Positions 12,270-24,440 are shown, counted from the stretch's first letter. The stretch: 64,000 nt of DNA from Cunninghamia lanceolata (GCA_027924645.1 BSBN01000297.1:6820001-6884000); one strand, 5' to 3'. Program-made: numbers and translations. Notes: generated by a model from the sequence alone, not told the origin.

Positions 12270-12306
12270 TATATAAATAACGTGTTTGTGACGAAAGTCA
12301 CAAACA
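12270..12306 (+). promoter_or_regulatory. TATA-like box followed by a 10-bp GAAA-loop hairpin
   Basis: TATATAAATA (12270-12279) is followed after three bases by TGTTTGTGAC, loop GAAA, and GTCACAAACA (12283-12306), a perfect 10-bp inverted repeat. Promoter function is an inference from the motif only. Confidence 0.45.
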
Positions 12307-12954
12307 ATGGGTGTTGTTCCCCTAGACTGATGAATGTTTCCCCTAAAACCCTACAAAGGGTAACCTCTGTAGGTTGGGAAGCCTCCTTATTAGAGTGAAT
12401 CACTACATGTATAGCCACCTAAATGGAAGCCCTTACTAGAAACCTCTATTTAGAAGCCAAAAACCCTCTATCTATTGGCACAGGAGGTCAGACCTCTAAA
12501 TTCATCCCACACTTTCATAGCTTATAGTGGAGATGGAAAATTTTTGGAGGTCTTCGAATCTTTAGAAATTTGAAGTCTGGTATGCCCGAGAAGTGAGTGC
12601 ACTATAAGGGGGAGCTAGTGCTACCAGACTTCTAGGCCATCCGCTATAAGTAGGTACAGCTAGAGAAATCCAAGTGGAAACCTAGTAGATATTGTCCTTG
12701 CCTAGCCTAGGGTGTACACATTTATCATTGTGTTTGGTGTGCATGCATGTACATGTGAGATCTTGTGTTTGATATCACCACATCATCCTCAACCTACTTG
12801 TCATAACATGTTTCCCAATCATTACACTTCATCCAATCCTTCCAAACCAAATCATCCTTGTCATTTAATCAACCACGTCCCAATCTACCCAAGTCATCTA
12901 AGCTCATTATTATACATCATCCTCTTTCTAATCTAATCCACATCATTCTACACC

Positions 12955-13920
12955 ATGTCCACATTGGGAGACCTAGTGACTCAATTCCAAGACCTCCTCC
13001 AAGCACTTTGTCGAGAACTACAACCCCTAGACCAACGAATCATTCAACAACTACAATCCTTCATCCAACAACCTTAATTCCAAGCAATCCAATCACCTCA
13101 AATGTAACATCTTATAGCACAAGGCCAACACCTCATGGCCACTAGTCAAACCCAAGAAGTACATCATCATCCCTTCTCCATTCAAAACCAACCAATTCCA
13201 TCTCATTCAAATGTGGCATCCCCTTCTATTTCACACCAATCTAATCCATCCACATGTCATAACAATCCCACATCAACTTATCTTATTCCTTATCAGTCTA
13301 ATCCATCTACATTTCAAATCACTTCCACATCACCTTATCCTACATCTTTCCATAACAACTCCACATCACCTAATCCTATATCTTCCCATACCAATGCCAC
13401 ATCACCATACCCTACTTCTTCCAATATCAACCATTGTCCACAACAACCCATACCCCAAGATCTTTTACCTACACATCCTACCATTTCATCTCTTCATCAA
13501 ACACATTCACAAGACTATCAATGGCCCCCACAACACAAACATGTAAGTTCATGTGGCCCTTTGTACATAAATCAAGTAAACCCAAGTCCACTCTTGTAAA
13601 AAGACCTAATAGACTTAAGTCCACCTATTCAACAAGATCTAATAACCTTTGACTCAAGTTTAAGTGACCCTTTGTACATAAATCAAGTATCCCTGAGTCC
13701 ACCTATGCTACAAGACTTAATATCCTTTGACGAGGGAGATACCAATCTAGTCACTATATACTATGAGCCACCTCCACCATCTAATAACATGCCAACACAT
13801 GAGCCTACTAGTCCTATCTTGGCACCACCATGTGATCCTTTTCCTAGTCCTAATCCATCTAGTCCTATTATCCCTCCATCCAATCCTAATCCTAATCCAT
13901 CCAACCTCACTATCCCTCCA
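12955..13920 (+). pseudogene. Element B reading frame, first part (Pro/Ser/Thr-rich gag-like protein)
   Basis: From the ATG at 12955 one frame of 322 codons runs exactly to the insertion point of chromovirus C, interrupted by three stops (two near 13075-13110, one near 13597). The first 40 residues are helical and Gln-rich (LGDLVTQFQDLLQALCREL). The rest is a low-complexity run rich in Pro, Ser, Thr, His and Asn, with repeats of the type TSPYPTS and DPLYINQV-LSPP. No enzyme or zinc motif is visible. The position at the 5' end of a non-autonomous element suggests a gag-type role, which is inference. Several overlapping frames are open only because the composition is biased. Confidence 0.6.
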
Positions 13921-15771
13921 TGATGTAGAGGTAAAGGTAAAGTTGTTTGAAATTCACTCAAATGAGCTTAAGTTACTTAACTTCCTACAAGAGGTTTCCA
14001 AAAGTGTTTGTGTTTACAAAGCCTACACAAGGCTATTTCTGAGACTTATCTAGCCTAGGACCACTATCTAGTGTCCTCCTCACAGGCTATCCAACTCTCA
14101 CCTTGGAGAGTTACTACTCAATCCCACCTTTCTACACAATCCACCTTTGTTGGACTCAGAACTTCTTACCCACACCTCTACCAATAATGTCCATCTATAA
14201 TTATTAACACTTACTTGTCAAGGAATCATGACTGTCATGAGGTCTCTGACCAAAAGGCTAATTTTTGCATTCTCTAGGGCAGTGGACAACAACAGTAGTA
14301 TGACTATTCTAGGACAGTATTTGGAATAAGGCTTAACCCTTATAGACTTGGTTCAACCAACAATAACATCTCAAAGCCTCAAAAGACCATCAATACTCCA
14401 TGCATATTAAACACTAAATGTGAAAGAGCAATCATTTACCCACATGTATCAGGACAACAAATTGTAGAAAGACTGTTTTATGACTGTCACAGGGAAACAA
14501 CAATTCAAGAATGTGTGGACCTTGACAAACCAATCCTACCCTTCTTGACTCCAAAATACCTTTATCTTTAAATGCACAATAGACATGCAATGAGATCAAA
14601 CCACCATTTACTCACAAACATCAAACATACTTTGTTTTGCAGGACAGAGGACAGTAAATACAGTTTGCTATTCTATGACAGTGTTGTGGTGACAACATTT
14701 AAGGAGGACTAAACCTTGAAGTTGGAGGAATGTTTAACAACACACAAAATGCTCATGACTCCATATGATCACCCCTACTTGAGGTATGATCAAAAACTCA
14801 ACATGAAAATGTAAACTAAACCCCCACATGCAGAACTATACGAGCTATTGGAGGACAGAGACAACAACTTGTCTTTTTCTTGAAACAAAGTTTGAAATGA
14901 GAGCAATGTGAAGGGGATATGCATTCAATATGCATGTTTAAGGTCCACCAATGTCCTGTGCTAGTCCATTCTACCTGCAAACATGAAATCCACCATATAT
15001 TGTTCAAAACAAACCAACTGTTCTGATTGTCCTAATACAGTCCACCATTCATTTCTTAACTAGTCTCTAGTAAGACTAGCTAAATACATACCAAAATACC
15101 TAGAGACTGGAGTGCAAGCCTAAACCATAGCAAAAACATGAAATGAAAGTCCTCTCCTTCCATCCTACTGAAGCATAAAGGTATCTTTCAGAGGATAGAG
15201 GAGAAGATATACATCTTTTTACAAAACCTAGCTTTTGGAGGGTTTTATAGCAGTTTTCCCAAAATGATTTGATGCTGTCTCTATAGGAAATGTCAAGAAG
15301 GCAAACTAGACTCCAAAGGAAGGTTATTCAAAGCATTAATGAATTTCACAACTTTCAACCCTTGTGCTGACCGTACCACGCCATACCAGGTGACTGTCTT
15401 TAGCAAAAAATAGAAAAAAGCATTGTTTGCACTCCAAAAACTATCTTTTCTCATTCCTTTTGGCATGTTTATACAAAGTAAAATTTTTTGGAAAGTTTCC
15501 TGACCTTTCCAATTCCAAATAGTCCATACAACTGCCCATGAAGGTAGTGAACCGATGGAAAAGGGAGTTTAACAAAAAATAATAAGTTTCTTAAAAGAAA
15601 CACTCCTATAAAATAGGCCTAGATTAACTCCATAGTGGACTAGTCAATCAAATGACTAAGTCTTTATTTCAACACATCAAAATGGCTTTCAAAGCCTTAG
15701 GAAAGACCAAAATTAACAAGGTCACAAAATGTTATATTCAAAAAAATGACTAAACTGAAGCTCCTACACCA
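13921..15771 (-). repeat. 3' LTR of chromovirus C
   Basis: 1851 bp, from TGATGTAGAGG to CTACACCA. It is bounded on the inner side by the polypurine tract and outside by CTCCA. Several open frames in it are repeated in the other LTR and are not genes. Confidence 0.95.
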
Positions 15772-15783
15772 TACTCCCCCTGT
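15772..15783 (-). other. Polypurine tract of chromovirus C
   Basis: The minus strand reads ACAGGGGGAGTA directly before the 3' LTR start TGGTGTAGG. Confidence 0.85.
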
Positions 15784-15792
15784 GGGAAAAAC

Positions 15793-17142
15793 TCAAGTCC
15801 CTTGAGTTGCCAATTGTTGAAGTGTCATGCCATGCTTCAAGATATCTTCTTCAGTCATCCAGGTGGCCTCTGAGTTAGGGAGATCCTTCCATTTCACCAA
15901 GTAGTCCTTATAGACACCTCTCCGAGTCTTCTTGATAACTTTGAAATCCAGAATGCACTCCAACTGTAAAGGTTTGCTTGGAGGCAAATCCTTGATCCAA
16001 TCAGCATTTTCAGCCACCACATCTAATCCACTTTCATTATGCAATGGAGGTCTAAAAGGAAAAAGATCACAAACATTGAAAATTGGAGGGATACCAAGGC
16101 CATCTAGTAGCTCAATCTCATATGCATTTGGACTAAATTTGTGCACTATTCGGCATGGCCCAATCTTCTTCATCAGGAGTTTAGTTGGCTGACCCTTTGG
16201 CAACCTTTCTTTCCTTAGATATGCCATGACTAAGTCACCAACTTTGAACTGTACTTCTCTTTTCTTCAAATCTACCTTTTCTTTGTACTTTGTGACTGAT
16301 TTTTCTAGTTGCAACTTGACTTGATCATGAACTATTTTCATGGAGGCAACAAACTCTTCACCAAGTGCACTCCTTCTATCCCAACCTTGGAGATCCTTCA
16401 GCTCAAATGGCCCTCTTGGATGAAAACCATAAACTATCTCAAAAGGACTTTTACCAGTGCTCCTATTCCTTGAATCATTGTAGGCATATTCAACCTGACT
16501 AATAACCAAGTCCCATGCCAAACCATGTTGCTTTGTAAAGCACCTTAGAAGGTTTCCAAGTGATCTATTAACCACCTCAGTCTGACCATCAGTTTGTGGA
16601 TGGTAGGCTGACGAAAAGGACAACTATGTGCCTAGCTTCTTCCACAAGGTCCTCCAGAAGTGACCTACAAACTTAGAATCTCTGTCAATTACAATGGACA
16701 ATGGTAAACCATGCATCCTTACTACCTCTCTGAAAAATAGACCTACAACATGAGATGCATCATTTGTGCATTTACATGGCACAAAATGAGCCATCTTGCT
16801 GAACCTATCAACAATGAAAAACACACTATCCACCCCTCTGGCTGTCCTGGGTAACCCAAGCACAAAATCCATGCTGATACTTTCCCAAGGTCTATTGGGA
16901 ATGGGAAGGGGCTGGTATAGACCCGCATTTGAAGACACACCTTTGGCTCGTTGACAGATTGCACAACTAGCTACATATTTTCTCACATCTGATTGCACCT
17001 TTGGCCAAAAATAGAACCTTGTGACTTGTTCTGGTGTCTTGTCTAAGCCAAAATGTCCTCCTAAAGAGCCATTATACTTCTCCTTGATGATGCTGTCCCG
17101 CATAGAGCACTTAGGGACACACAACAAATTGCCCTTAAACAA
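15793..17142 (-). pseudogene. Chromovirus C integrase with C-terminal chromodomain
   Basis: Two pieces in the same frame, 16624-17142 and 15793-16623, separated by one stop at 16624. Landmarks are the zinc-binding GGHFGLDKT and CAICQRAKG, catalytic SMDFVLGLP (Asp), [13 protein letters not shown] (Asp) and TDGQTEVVNR (Glu), then YAYNDSRNRSTGKSPFEIVYG. The last 60 codons (ILDFKVIKKTRRGVYKDYLVKWKDLPNSEATW) are a chromodomain, which in chromoviruses guides insertion to modified chromatin. All three catalytic residues are present. The final stop at 15793 lies nine bases from the polypurine tract. The lost codon at 16624 sits just before LSFSSAYHPQ. Confidence 0.95.
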
Positions 17143-17149
17143 GAGGCCT

Positions 17150-17745
17150 TCCTACAAAACAAAATCTGCATACTCTCCATGGAATGTGTTAGCCAAGTTC
17201 ACACAAACATCATAAGCCTCTTTGAAATCAGAATCTTCTTTATATAGCTCTTTTAAACAGTCAATACCCATGCTTTCTAACTGAATTTCATGAACAAGAA
17301 ACAACCTCCTACTCAATGCATCAGCCACCTTATTAGAGACACCTCTTTTATGCTTAATTGTGAAGGTATAAACTTGTAGCTATTCCATCCATTTAACATG
17401 TCTATGGTTCAATTTTTCTTGACTATTTAGAAAGATTAAAGCATGATTGTTAGTAAATACAATAAATTCTTTGGGTAGCAAATAATGTCTCCATTTCTTA
17501 AGAGCCTGCACCATTGCATAGAGTTCTAAGTCATAGGTAGAATACCTTTGCTTGGCTTCATTCAACTTTTCTGAAAAGAATGCCACTAGATGTCCTTCTT
17601 GGTTGAGAACAGCACCAATAGCTTGCTGACTTGTATCACACTCAACAACAAATACCTTATCAAAATTAGGGAGTACTAAGGTAGGTAACTCAGCCACGTT
17701 TGTTTTCAACAACTCAAAACTATCATCAGCTTCCTTTGTCCACTA
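17150..17745 (-). pseudogene. Chromovirus C RNase H
   Basis: The frame 17380-17712 holds VVECDTSQQAIGAVLNQEGHLVAFFSEKLNEAKQRYSTYDLELYAM, with the RNase H aspartate and glutamate, and FVFTNNHALIFL, where the usual TDH is TNN-like. After a stop at 17380 the frame continues with KHKRGVSNKVADALSRR, the family's signature end, down to another stop near 17152. Stops at 17743 and 17380 separate it from its neighbours. Confidence 0.92.
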
Positions 17746-18723
17746 GAATCTACATTTGACTCCACCCTTGATGGTGTTGAGGATGGGAGCACTAATGTGA
17801 CTAAAACCTCTGATAAACTTCCTATAGAAAGTCACCAATCCATGGAAACTTCTCACATCTCCTATTGTTTTTGGGGTAGGCCAATTGAGAATTGCCTCAA
17901 CCTTAGAGGGATCCATCTTCAAACAGCCATTAGAAATGACAAATCCCAAGTATACAAGTTCAGTTTTCATGAACTCACATTTGTCTAAGTTGATCATCAA
18001 CTTGTGCTCATGCAGCTTCTCTAACACCTGACCAACATGTTTCACATGGTCTTCCCTTGTCCTGCTAAAGATTAGTATGTCATCAAGATAAAAAATAACA
18101 AATTTACCAATGAATTCAACTAATACCTCATTCATCAAGTGCATAAATGTACTTGGTGCATTGCTAAGACCAAGTGGCATAACAAGCCATTTATAAAGAC
18201 CTTCGTTGGTCTTGAAAGCAGTCTTCCATTCATCTCCCTGTCTGATCTGGATTTGATGATATCCAGATTTCAAATCAATCTTTGAGTAATAGCATGATCC
18301 TCCCAAGCAATCCAAGAGATCTTCAATCCTTGGCATTGGAAATCTATATCTTATGGTGATCTTGTTTATGGCCCTAGAATCTGTGCATAGCCTCCACTTT
18401 CCATCCTTCTTAGGAGCAAGTACACTTGGAACTGCACAAGGACTTAGACTTTTCCTAATCAGCCCTTTCTCTAAGATATTTTGAATTTACCTTGCCACCT
18501 CTTCATTTTGTTGTGGAGTCAGCTTGTATGCAGCCTTGTTAGGCAATGTAGCACTAGGTTTTAAGTTAATTTGATGACTAATATCCCTCATGGGTGGTAA
18601 GGAGTTGGGAACTTCCTCTACCACAAGGTCTTGATACTTATCTAGAAGTTGTTGTACTTCCAATGGAATCTCCTTCTGTTTTTGATCTTGTTGATCTGAT
18701 CCACTCTTGGGCTTCATGACCAA
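17743..18723 (-). pseudogene. Chromovirus C reverse transcriptase
   Basis: The first piece (18487-18723) ends with KLTPQQNEEVAR. After a stop at 18487 the frame reads on through [21 protein letters not shown] and into 17743-18336 with [35 protein letters not shown] and the catalytic box YLDDILIFS. The connection region ([33 protein letters not shown]) follows. Catalytic aspartates are intact. The enzyme would copy the element's RNA to DNA, but the two stops prevent a full product. Confidence 0.95.
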
Positions 18724-18732
18724 GGCATACCC

Positions 18733-19290
18733 CTAGTTGTCATTCTCCTTCAATATGTTTGGGAACTCATTTCCATTCACCAACATGACACTGTTGTTAT
18801 TTTCCTTTCCCCTGTACTGCTCCAACAAAGGATCCATTTTGAATGGTCTTCCATTCTTGGTGATGACATAAGTGTTCTTCTCACCACCATGCTGAGCTTT
18901 AACATCATACTGCCATGGACGGCCAAGAAGCAGGTGACATGCATCCATATGGATGATTTCACATAGCACTTTGTCCTTGTAGTCACCAATTGCAAATTCA
19001 ACCCAAGCTTGTTCCTCCACCATGAAACTTTGGTTCTTGTTCAACCAAGAAATCTTGTGAGGATTGATATGAGGTAGCCTCTTCAACTTGTACTTCTCAA
19101 CCATCTCAGTGGATACCACATTCTCAATAGACCCTGAATCCACTATGATTTTGTAGATTTTCCCATAGGCTAGGCCTTGGGTTCTGAAAAGATTCTTTCT
19201 CTGAGGGGGTTCTTGCTTCAATGGCATTTTCAACATAGACCTTTTTATCATCATACTCTCTCCATCTAGAATGGGTACAGCACTTCCCAT
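18733..19290 (-). pseudogene. Chromovirus C aspartic protease
   Basis: A 185-codon piece with the active site IIVDSGSIENVVS and the downstream LLLGRPWQYDVKAQH, the usual flap-to-core block of gypsy retropepsins. It shares the pol frame. A stop at 18733 separates it from reverse transcriptase. Gag lies upstream in a different frame. Confidence 0.9.
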
Positions 19291-19299
19291 TGGTGAATC

Positions 19300-20432
19300 A
19301 CACTTTCACAGTCATCATCTTTCACTAACTGATTTCTCTTCCCATTGTCATGAGAGCTGCTGGCTTTCCCTAGACATTTGTTCATTGTATGGCCAACTTG
19401 GTTGCAGCCATAACATGTTCCAGTGAAGACTCCTAGTCCTCTACCTTCTCCACCATTTCTGCCTCTTCCATTATGACTTCTACCATCTCTAAAACCTCCT
19501 CTATGCTCTGTTGCTGATTATGTTTCTTGCTAACTATTATTTTCAGTTTTGTTGAACTGTCCACGGCCAAAATTGCCTCTTCCTCTTTGGTTTCTACCAC
19601 CTCTACCTCTGGCACTTTGTTCACCCTTCCTTCTTAGCTTTTCCTCTGCTCTAGATGCCAATAAGAAACATTCATCCACTGTCTTTGGTAACACCAATCT
19701 TATCTCATCTTGTAGATTGTATTTCAGTCCATTCAGGTATCTAGCCACCATCCCTTTTTCATCTTCATTATGATTTGCCCTCATACTGAGTCTATGAAAT
19801 TCTTCTATGTAGGCAGCCACATCCATGTCTTTTTGTCTCAAATTCTGAAATCTCCTTATGATTTGAATCTCATAGTCAGGTGGCATGAACTTGCTTCTGA
19901 GCATAGCCACCATTCTACTCCATTTAGTGATGGGACTCTTCCCAATCTTCTCCCTCTCACTCTACATATAGTTCCACCATACCAGTGTAGAACCTCTTAG
20001 CCTTGTCTTGGCAAACTTGACCATTTTGTTGTCATTAAACTCCTTGTAATCAAAGAAGTTGCACATAGCTTCTATCTAGTCGGTTAGAACATATCCATCC
20101 AACTTTCCATGGAAGGTAGAAACTTCCATCTTGGGATCACCAGTGTCTCCATGAGCACCCTTAAGTGCATTCAAGAAGGCTTTCTGATCTGCAGACATAT
20201 CCTACTCCAAAGGATCCTCTTCTGCCTCTATTTCTTCATTTGTGTCTGAAGAACTTCCCTCTTCTTTGGTCTTGCCTTTAGACTTCTTCTCTTCCTGCAA
20301 TTTTGCTTCTTGAAATATTTCTTCTTGCAGTCTTGCTTCAACCATCTCTTCCACCAACTTCTTGATGGCATCTTGACTCATTGTCTTGGGAGGCATTGTA
20401 CTATACTCTATTTCAATTTCCTCTTCTGACAT
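19300..20432 (-). pseudogene. Chromovirus C gag
   Basis: Two pieces in one frame: 20202-20432, an acidic, Lys/Glu-rich N-terminus, and 19530-19913, the gag core with RSKFMPPDYEIQIIRRFQNLRQKDMDVAAYIEEFHRL and VARYLNGLKYNLQDEI, then an Arg/Gly-rich tail (ARGRGGRNQRGRGNFGRGQ). The zinc-knuckle region is readable in other frames near 19370-19420 (GTCYGCNQVGHTMNKCL). The region between the pieces also reads as gag with stops. Gag is in frame 2 and pol in frame 0, so a shift lies near 19400-19500; whether it was programmed or is decay cannot be told. Confidence 0.85.
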
Positions 20433-20456
20433 ACACTTTCTTCAATCAGAATATTA

Positions 20457-20468
20457 GCTCTGATACCA
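20457..20468 (-). other. Primer binding site (initiator tRNA-Met) of chromovirus C
   Basis: The minus strand reads TGGTATCAGAGC three bases after the 5' LTR end at 20472. Confidence 0.93.
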
Positions 20469-20471
20469 ATA

Positions 20472-22322
20472 TGATGTAGAGGTAAAGGTAAAGTTGTTTG
20501 AAATTCACTCAAATGAGCTTAAGTTACTCAACTTCCTACAAGAGGTTTCCAAAAGTGTTTGTGTTTACAAAGCCTACACAAGGCTATTTCTGAGACTTGT
20601 CTAGCCTAGGACCACTATCTAGTGTCCTCCTCATAGGCTGTCCAACTCTCACCTTGGAGAGTTACTACTCAATCCCACCTTTCTACACAATCCACCTCTG
20701 TTGGAATCGCAACTTCTTACCCACACCTCTACCAACAATGTCCATATATAATTATTAACACTTACTTGTCAAGGAATCATGACTATCATTCGGTCTCTGA
20801 CCAAAAGGCTAATTTTTGCATTCTCTAGGGCAGTGGATAGCAACAGTAGTATGACTGTTCTAGGACAGTGTTTGGAATAAGGCTTAACCCTTATAGACTT
20901 GGTTCAATCAACAATAACATCTCAAAGCTTCAAAAGACCATCAATACTCCATGCATATTAAACACTAAATGTGAAAAAACAATCATTTACCCACATGTAT
21001 CAGGACAACAAATTATAGAAAGACTATTTTATGACTGTCACAGGGAAACAACACTTCAAGAATGTGTGGACCTTAACAAACCAATCCTACCCTTCTTGAC
21101 TCCAAAAGACCTTTATCTTTAAATGCACAATAGACATGCAATGAGATCAAACCACCATTTACTCACAAACATCAGCCATACTTTGTTTTGTAGGATAGAG
21201 GACAGTAAATACAGTTTGCTGTCCTATGACAGTGTTGTGGTGATAGCATTTAAGGAGGACTAAACCTTGAAGTTGGAGGAATGTTTAACAACACACAAAC
21301 TGCTCATGACTCCATATGATCACCCCTACTTGAGGTATGATAAAAAAACTCAACATGAAAATGTAAACTAAACCCCCACATGCAGAATCGTACGGGCTGT
21401 TGGAGGACAGAGACAGCAACTTGTCTTTTTCTTGAAACAAAGTCTGAAATGAGAGCAATGTGAAGGGGAAATGCATCCAATATGCATGTTTAAGGTCCAC
21501 CAATGTCCTGCATTAGTCCATTCTACCTGCAAACATGAAATCCACCATATATTGTTCAAAACAAACCAACTGTTCTGACTGTCCTAATACAATCCACCAT
21601 TCGTTTCTTAACTAGTCTCTAGTAAGACTAGCTAAATGCATACCAAAATACCTAGAGACTGGAGTACAAGCCTAAACCACAGCAAAAACATGAAATGAAA
21701 GTCCTCTCCTTCCATCCTACTAAAGCATAAAGGTATCTTTCAGAGGACAGAGGAGAAGATATACATCTTTTTACAAAACCTAGCTTTTGGAGGGTTTTAT
21801 ATCAGTTTTCCCAAAATGATTTGATGCTCTCTCTATAGGAAATGTCAAGAAGGCAAACTAGACTCCAAAGGAAGGTTATTCAAAGCATTAATGAATTTCA
21901 CAACTTTCAACCCCTATGCTGACCGTACCACGCTGTACCAGTGACTGTCTTCAACAAAAAATAGAAAAAAGCATTGTTTGCACTCCAAAAACAATCTTTT
22001 CTCATTCCTTTTGGCATGTTTATACAAAGTAAAACTCTTTGGAAAGTTTCCTGACCTTTCCAATTCCAAATAGTCCATACAACTACCCATGAAGGCAGTG
22101 AACCGATGGAAAAGGCAATTTAACAAAAAACAATAAGTTTCTTAAAAGAAACACTCCTATAAAATAGGCCTAGATTAACTCCATAGTGGACTAGTCAATC
22201 AAATGACTAAGTCTTTATTTCAACACATCAAAATGGCTTTCAAAGCCATAGGAAAGACCAAAATTAACAAGGTCACAAAATGTTATATTCAAAAAAATGA
22301 CTAAACTAAAGCTCTTGCACCA
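20472..22322 (-). repeat. 5' LTR of chromovirus C
   Basis: 1851 bp, from TGATGTAGAGG to CTTGCACCA, the same length as the 3' LTR at 13921-15771. The outer duplicate CTCCA follows at 22323. Confidence 0.95.
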
Positions 22323-22921
22323 CTCCATCCAATCCTATTCCTACTTCTAAGCCTCCAACACTATCCACCATTATCGCCCATCCCCTATATTGTCCATTCA
22401 CACATACCCTAATGAAGGATGTGATCCATTGGCTACTCGCTAGTAACAACTTATCCTCATGTCAAGCACCTATCTTAGCACCTAGTAATGAGCCTTCTAA
22501 ATCCATGCTTATCCATTCAAGCCCGTCCTATGACCCACAAGCCATTGAGCCAATTGAAGAGCCTCCTATCATGCATCCTAGTCAAAGTCCATCATACTCT
22601 CTTATGGATGAATACCAAGAACCCATAAAACTCATCCAAGAGCCTCCCACTTTCACCTCCATTCAAGCAACTCAAGAGTTATATCAAGAACATAATCCTA
22701 AGCATGTTAAAACATTAGTCCCTAATCTAAGTCAAGATCAAATCCCTTACATCCTTTCCATTCACCCCATCCATAACATCTATCTTTTCTATGATCAAGA
22801 TGATATCACCTATAAGAAGCTATCCATGATCACATTGATCTTATCCATAATCCCATACCCATCCATGAGCAAGATATCCAAATTGCTCGTAGCTATCCTC
22901 TATCTAACCCTAATGAGATAA
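22323..22921 (+). pseudogene. Element B reading frame, second part, resumed after chromovirus C
   Basis: When the TSD-flanked insertion is removed, codon 323 begins at 22328 in the same frame as 12955-13920. The first residues include STIIAHPLYCPFTHTLMKD and VIHWLLA, which match HPLYCSSTHTLMKDLIHWLLA in element D (57981-58388). The following part is rich in EEPP and SPSY words. The last 30 or so codons before the stop at 22921 look out of frame, so a shift near 22810 is likely. Function unknown; no enzyme motif. Confidence 0.7.
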
Positions 22922-22983
22922 ATTCCCCTTTTCATGATGAAACATGTGCCTCCCAAGAAAGCATAAAAGATCAAACAAATATC

Positions 22984-24440
22984 TTGGATCTTAGTGAACA
23001 TAATGATAATCAAGATCCTAATGATCCTTCCACATCCACCATCCACCCTATTTCAAAGCCATCATGTCCTATTACTCTATCCACCTTCATTCATGAATGT
23101 TCTTCCCTAGGAACACAACAACCTTTATCCACTTCACCTTCTCCATCCAATAAGGAACTTGTTCTAGTGTTCCACCTACACCTAGTCCCATTGTCGATTG
23201 AATGCTTTAAAACATGAACTATCAAGGTAATGGCCTAGGCCTTCTTGAACATGTTATTTTGGAGCCCATCCATGTCAAGGTCCCTCCACGCTCATTTGGC
23301 CTTGGATACAAACCTCAAAGTCAACAACCTAATGATGTTGGTACTTCCTCCATCCCTCCTAAGTCCACAACTTTCCATCACAAATCCCATCATACACCCA
23401 GAACATATGTTTCCATTCCACCTCCATCCTCTTACAAATGTCAAAATCTTGTGACCGTTCATCTTCCACCATCCACTTTGCCTCCATTGCTTCCAACTTC
23501 TAATATCCCTCCATCAAATCTACCTCCACCAATTCCAACACTTTATCCATCCATCCATAAATCTTCTAAAAATCCCAATCATGACAAGCAAATGCACATA
23601 TTGTCTAAACATGAAGCTTCCTCTCCTTCCACTCATTCCACCAACCCCATGAGATTCAAAAGAAAAAATTTGGATGCCTCTACACATAAAGCAAAAAATC
23701 CTAAGGGTCCTCATGCCTCAGGACACAAAAGCAAAGAATCAAAGAAAAACCCATCTCTAAAGCTACATACACCCACACACCTCAAAGAAAAAATGAAAAA
23801 GGTGTGGGTCCCCAAGCAACAAGCAATTACTTCAAATCCATCTCTAAAGTTGCATACAACCACCCACCTCAAACAAATCTGAAAAAGGTGTGGGTCTCTA
23901 AGAAAAAATCCATCAAATCAAATGAGGCATCCACCTCTCAAGAATCCCAACCATCCACTTTCTCCTCTTCCCTCCAAAAATCCCATTCCATCCAAAGTCT
24001 CAAATCCTTCCATCCCACATGGAAAGCAAAAATCAGAAAAATACTAAGTCTATGTGGTTCCCTAAATGCCTAAATCACCCATCCACGAAGCAAACATCCC
24101 CATTGCTTCCCACACCACCATCCCATCAAAATCTTAAATGTTTATCACAGTGTGTGCAACCATTGGTCATGGTTCCATCTCATTCCACAACACTTCCACA
24201 TACCTCCATTTCCCATCCTTCATCCACTATCCTACATATTTTCATCATCACTTCCCTATGGTCTATGCTTTTGGTTAAACCTCCCATTCATCTTCCCTAC
24301 ATAATCCATATCATATTCTACTATCCTTCCACCCATAATCCATATCATAATCCACCATCTACCTAATCTATCTTTCACACAATCTCCCTTACCAACATCA
24401 ATGAGCACATTTGATATGGTCCATGTGATAACATCCATCT
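22984..24440 (+). pseudogene. Element B reading frame, third part with G-patch-like motif and WVPK repeats
   Basis: Broken frames 22984-23217, 23214-23882, 23804-24073 and 24019-24366 form one degraded protein. At 23200 the words MLQ-NMNYQGNGLGLLEHVILEP and then SFGLGYKP resemble a G-patch (a Gly-rich motif used in RNA-binding proteins and some retroviral proteases). A TAA replaces the glutamine codon inside it. Downstream are Pro-rich repeats (NIPPSNLPPPIPT) and a Lys-rich part with three to four copies of KKVWVPK or KKVWVSK. The same order occurs in element D. Protein role is unknown. Confidence 0.6.

Larger units (their letters stand above)
11256..12954. other. Copia 3' untranslated remnant and putative leader of B
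   Basis: 11256 to about 11450 has the CTCCCCCTTAG tracts seen beside copia 3' LTRs. From about 11500 to 12954 I recognise no protein. It holds an in-frame 123-bp tandem duplication (11771-11982), a TATA-like TATATAAATA (12270-12279) followed directly by a strong hairpin, and a stretch of ordinary complexity up to the ATG of the B reading frame at 12955. Confidence 0.5.
13921..22322 (-). mobile_element. Element C: Ty3/gypsy chromovirus, full length, 8402 bp
   Basis: Two 1851-bp LTRs (13921-15771 and 20472-22322) are flanked by the perfect 5-bp duplication CTCCA (13916-13920 and 22323-22327). Between them on the minus strand lie primer site, gag, protease, reverse transcriptase, RNase H, integrase and a chromodomain, the order of a chromovirus. 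Pol is in one frame with six premature stops, so the copy is inactive but young enough to read easily. The first 440 bases of the two LTRs differ at about 3% by eye. Confidence 0.97.

Noticed and set aside
13135..13960. Several overlapping open frames on both strands (Pro/Ser/His-rich or Gly-rich).
   Set aside because: Only the frame starting at 12955 matches element D across the C insertion. The others are open because C-rich, T/A-biased sequence lacks stops.
14816..15007. Open frames repeated at 14816-15007 and 21368-21559.
   Set aside because: They lie at the same place in both LTRs of chromovirus C and have no homology to known proteins.
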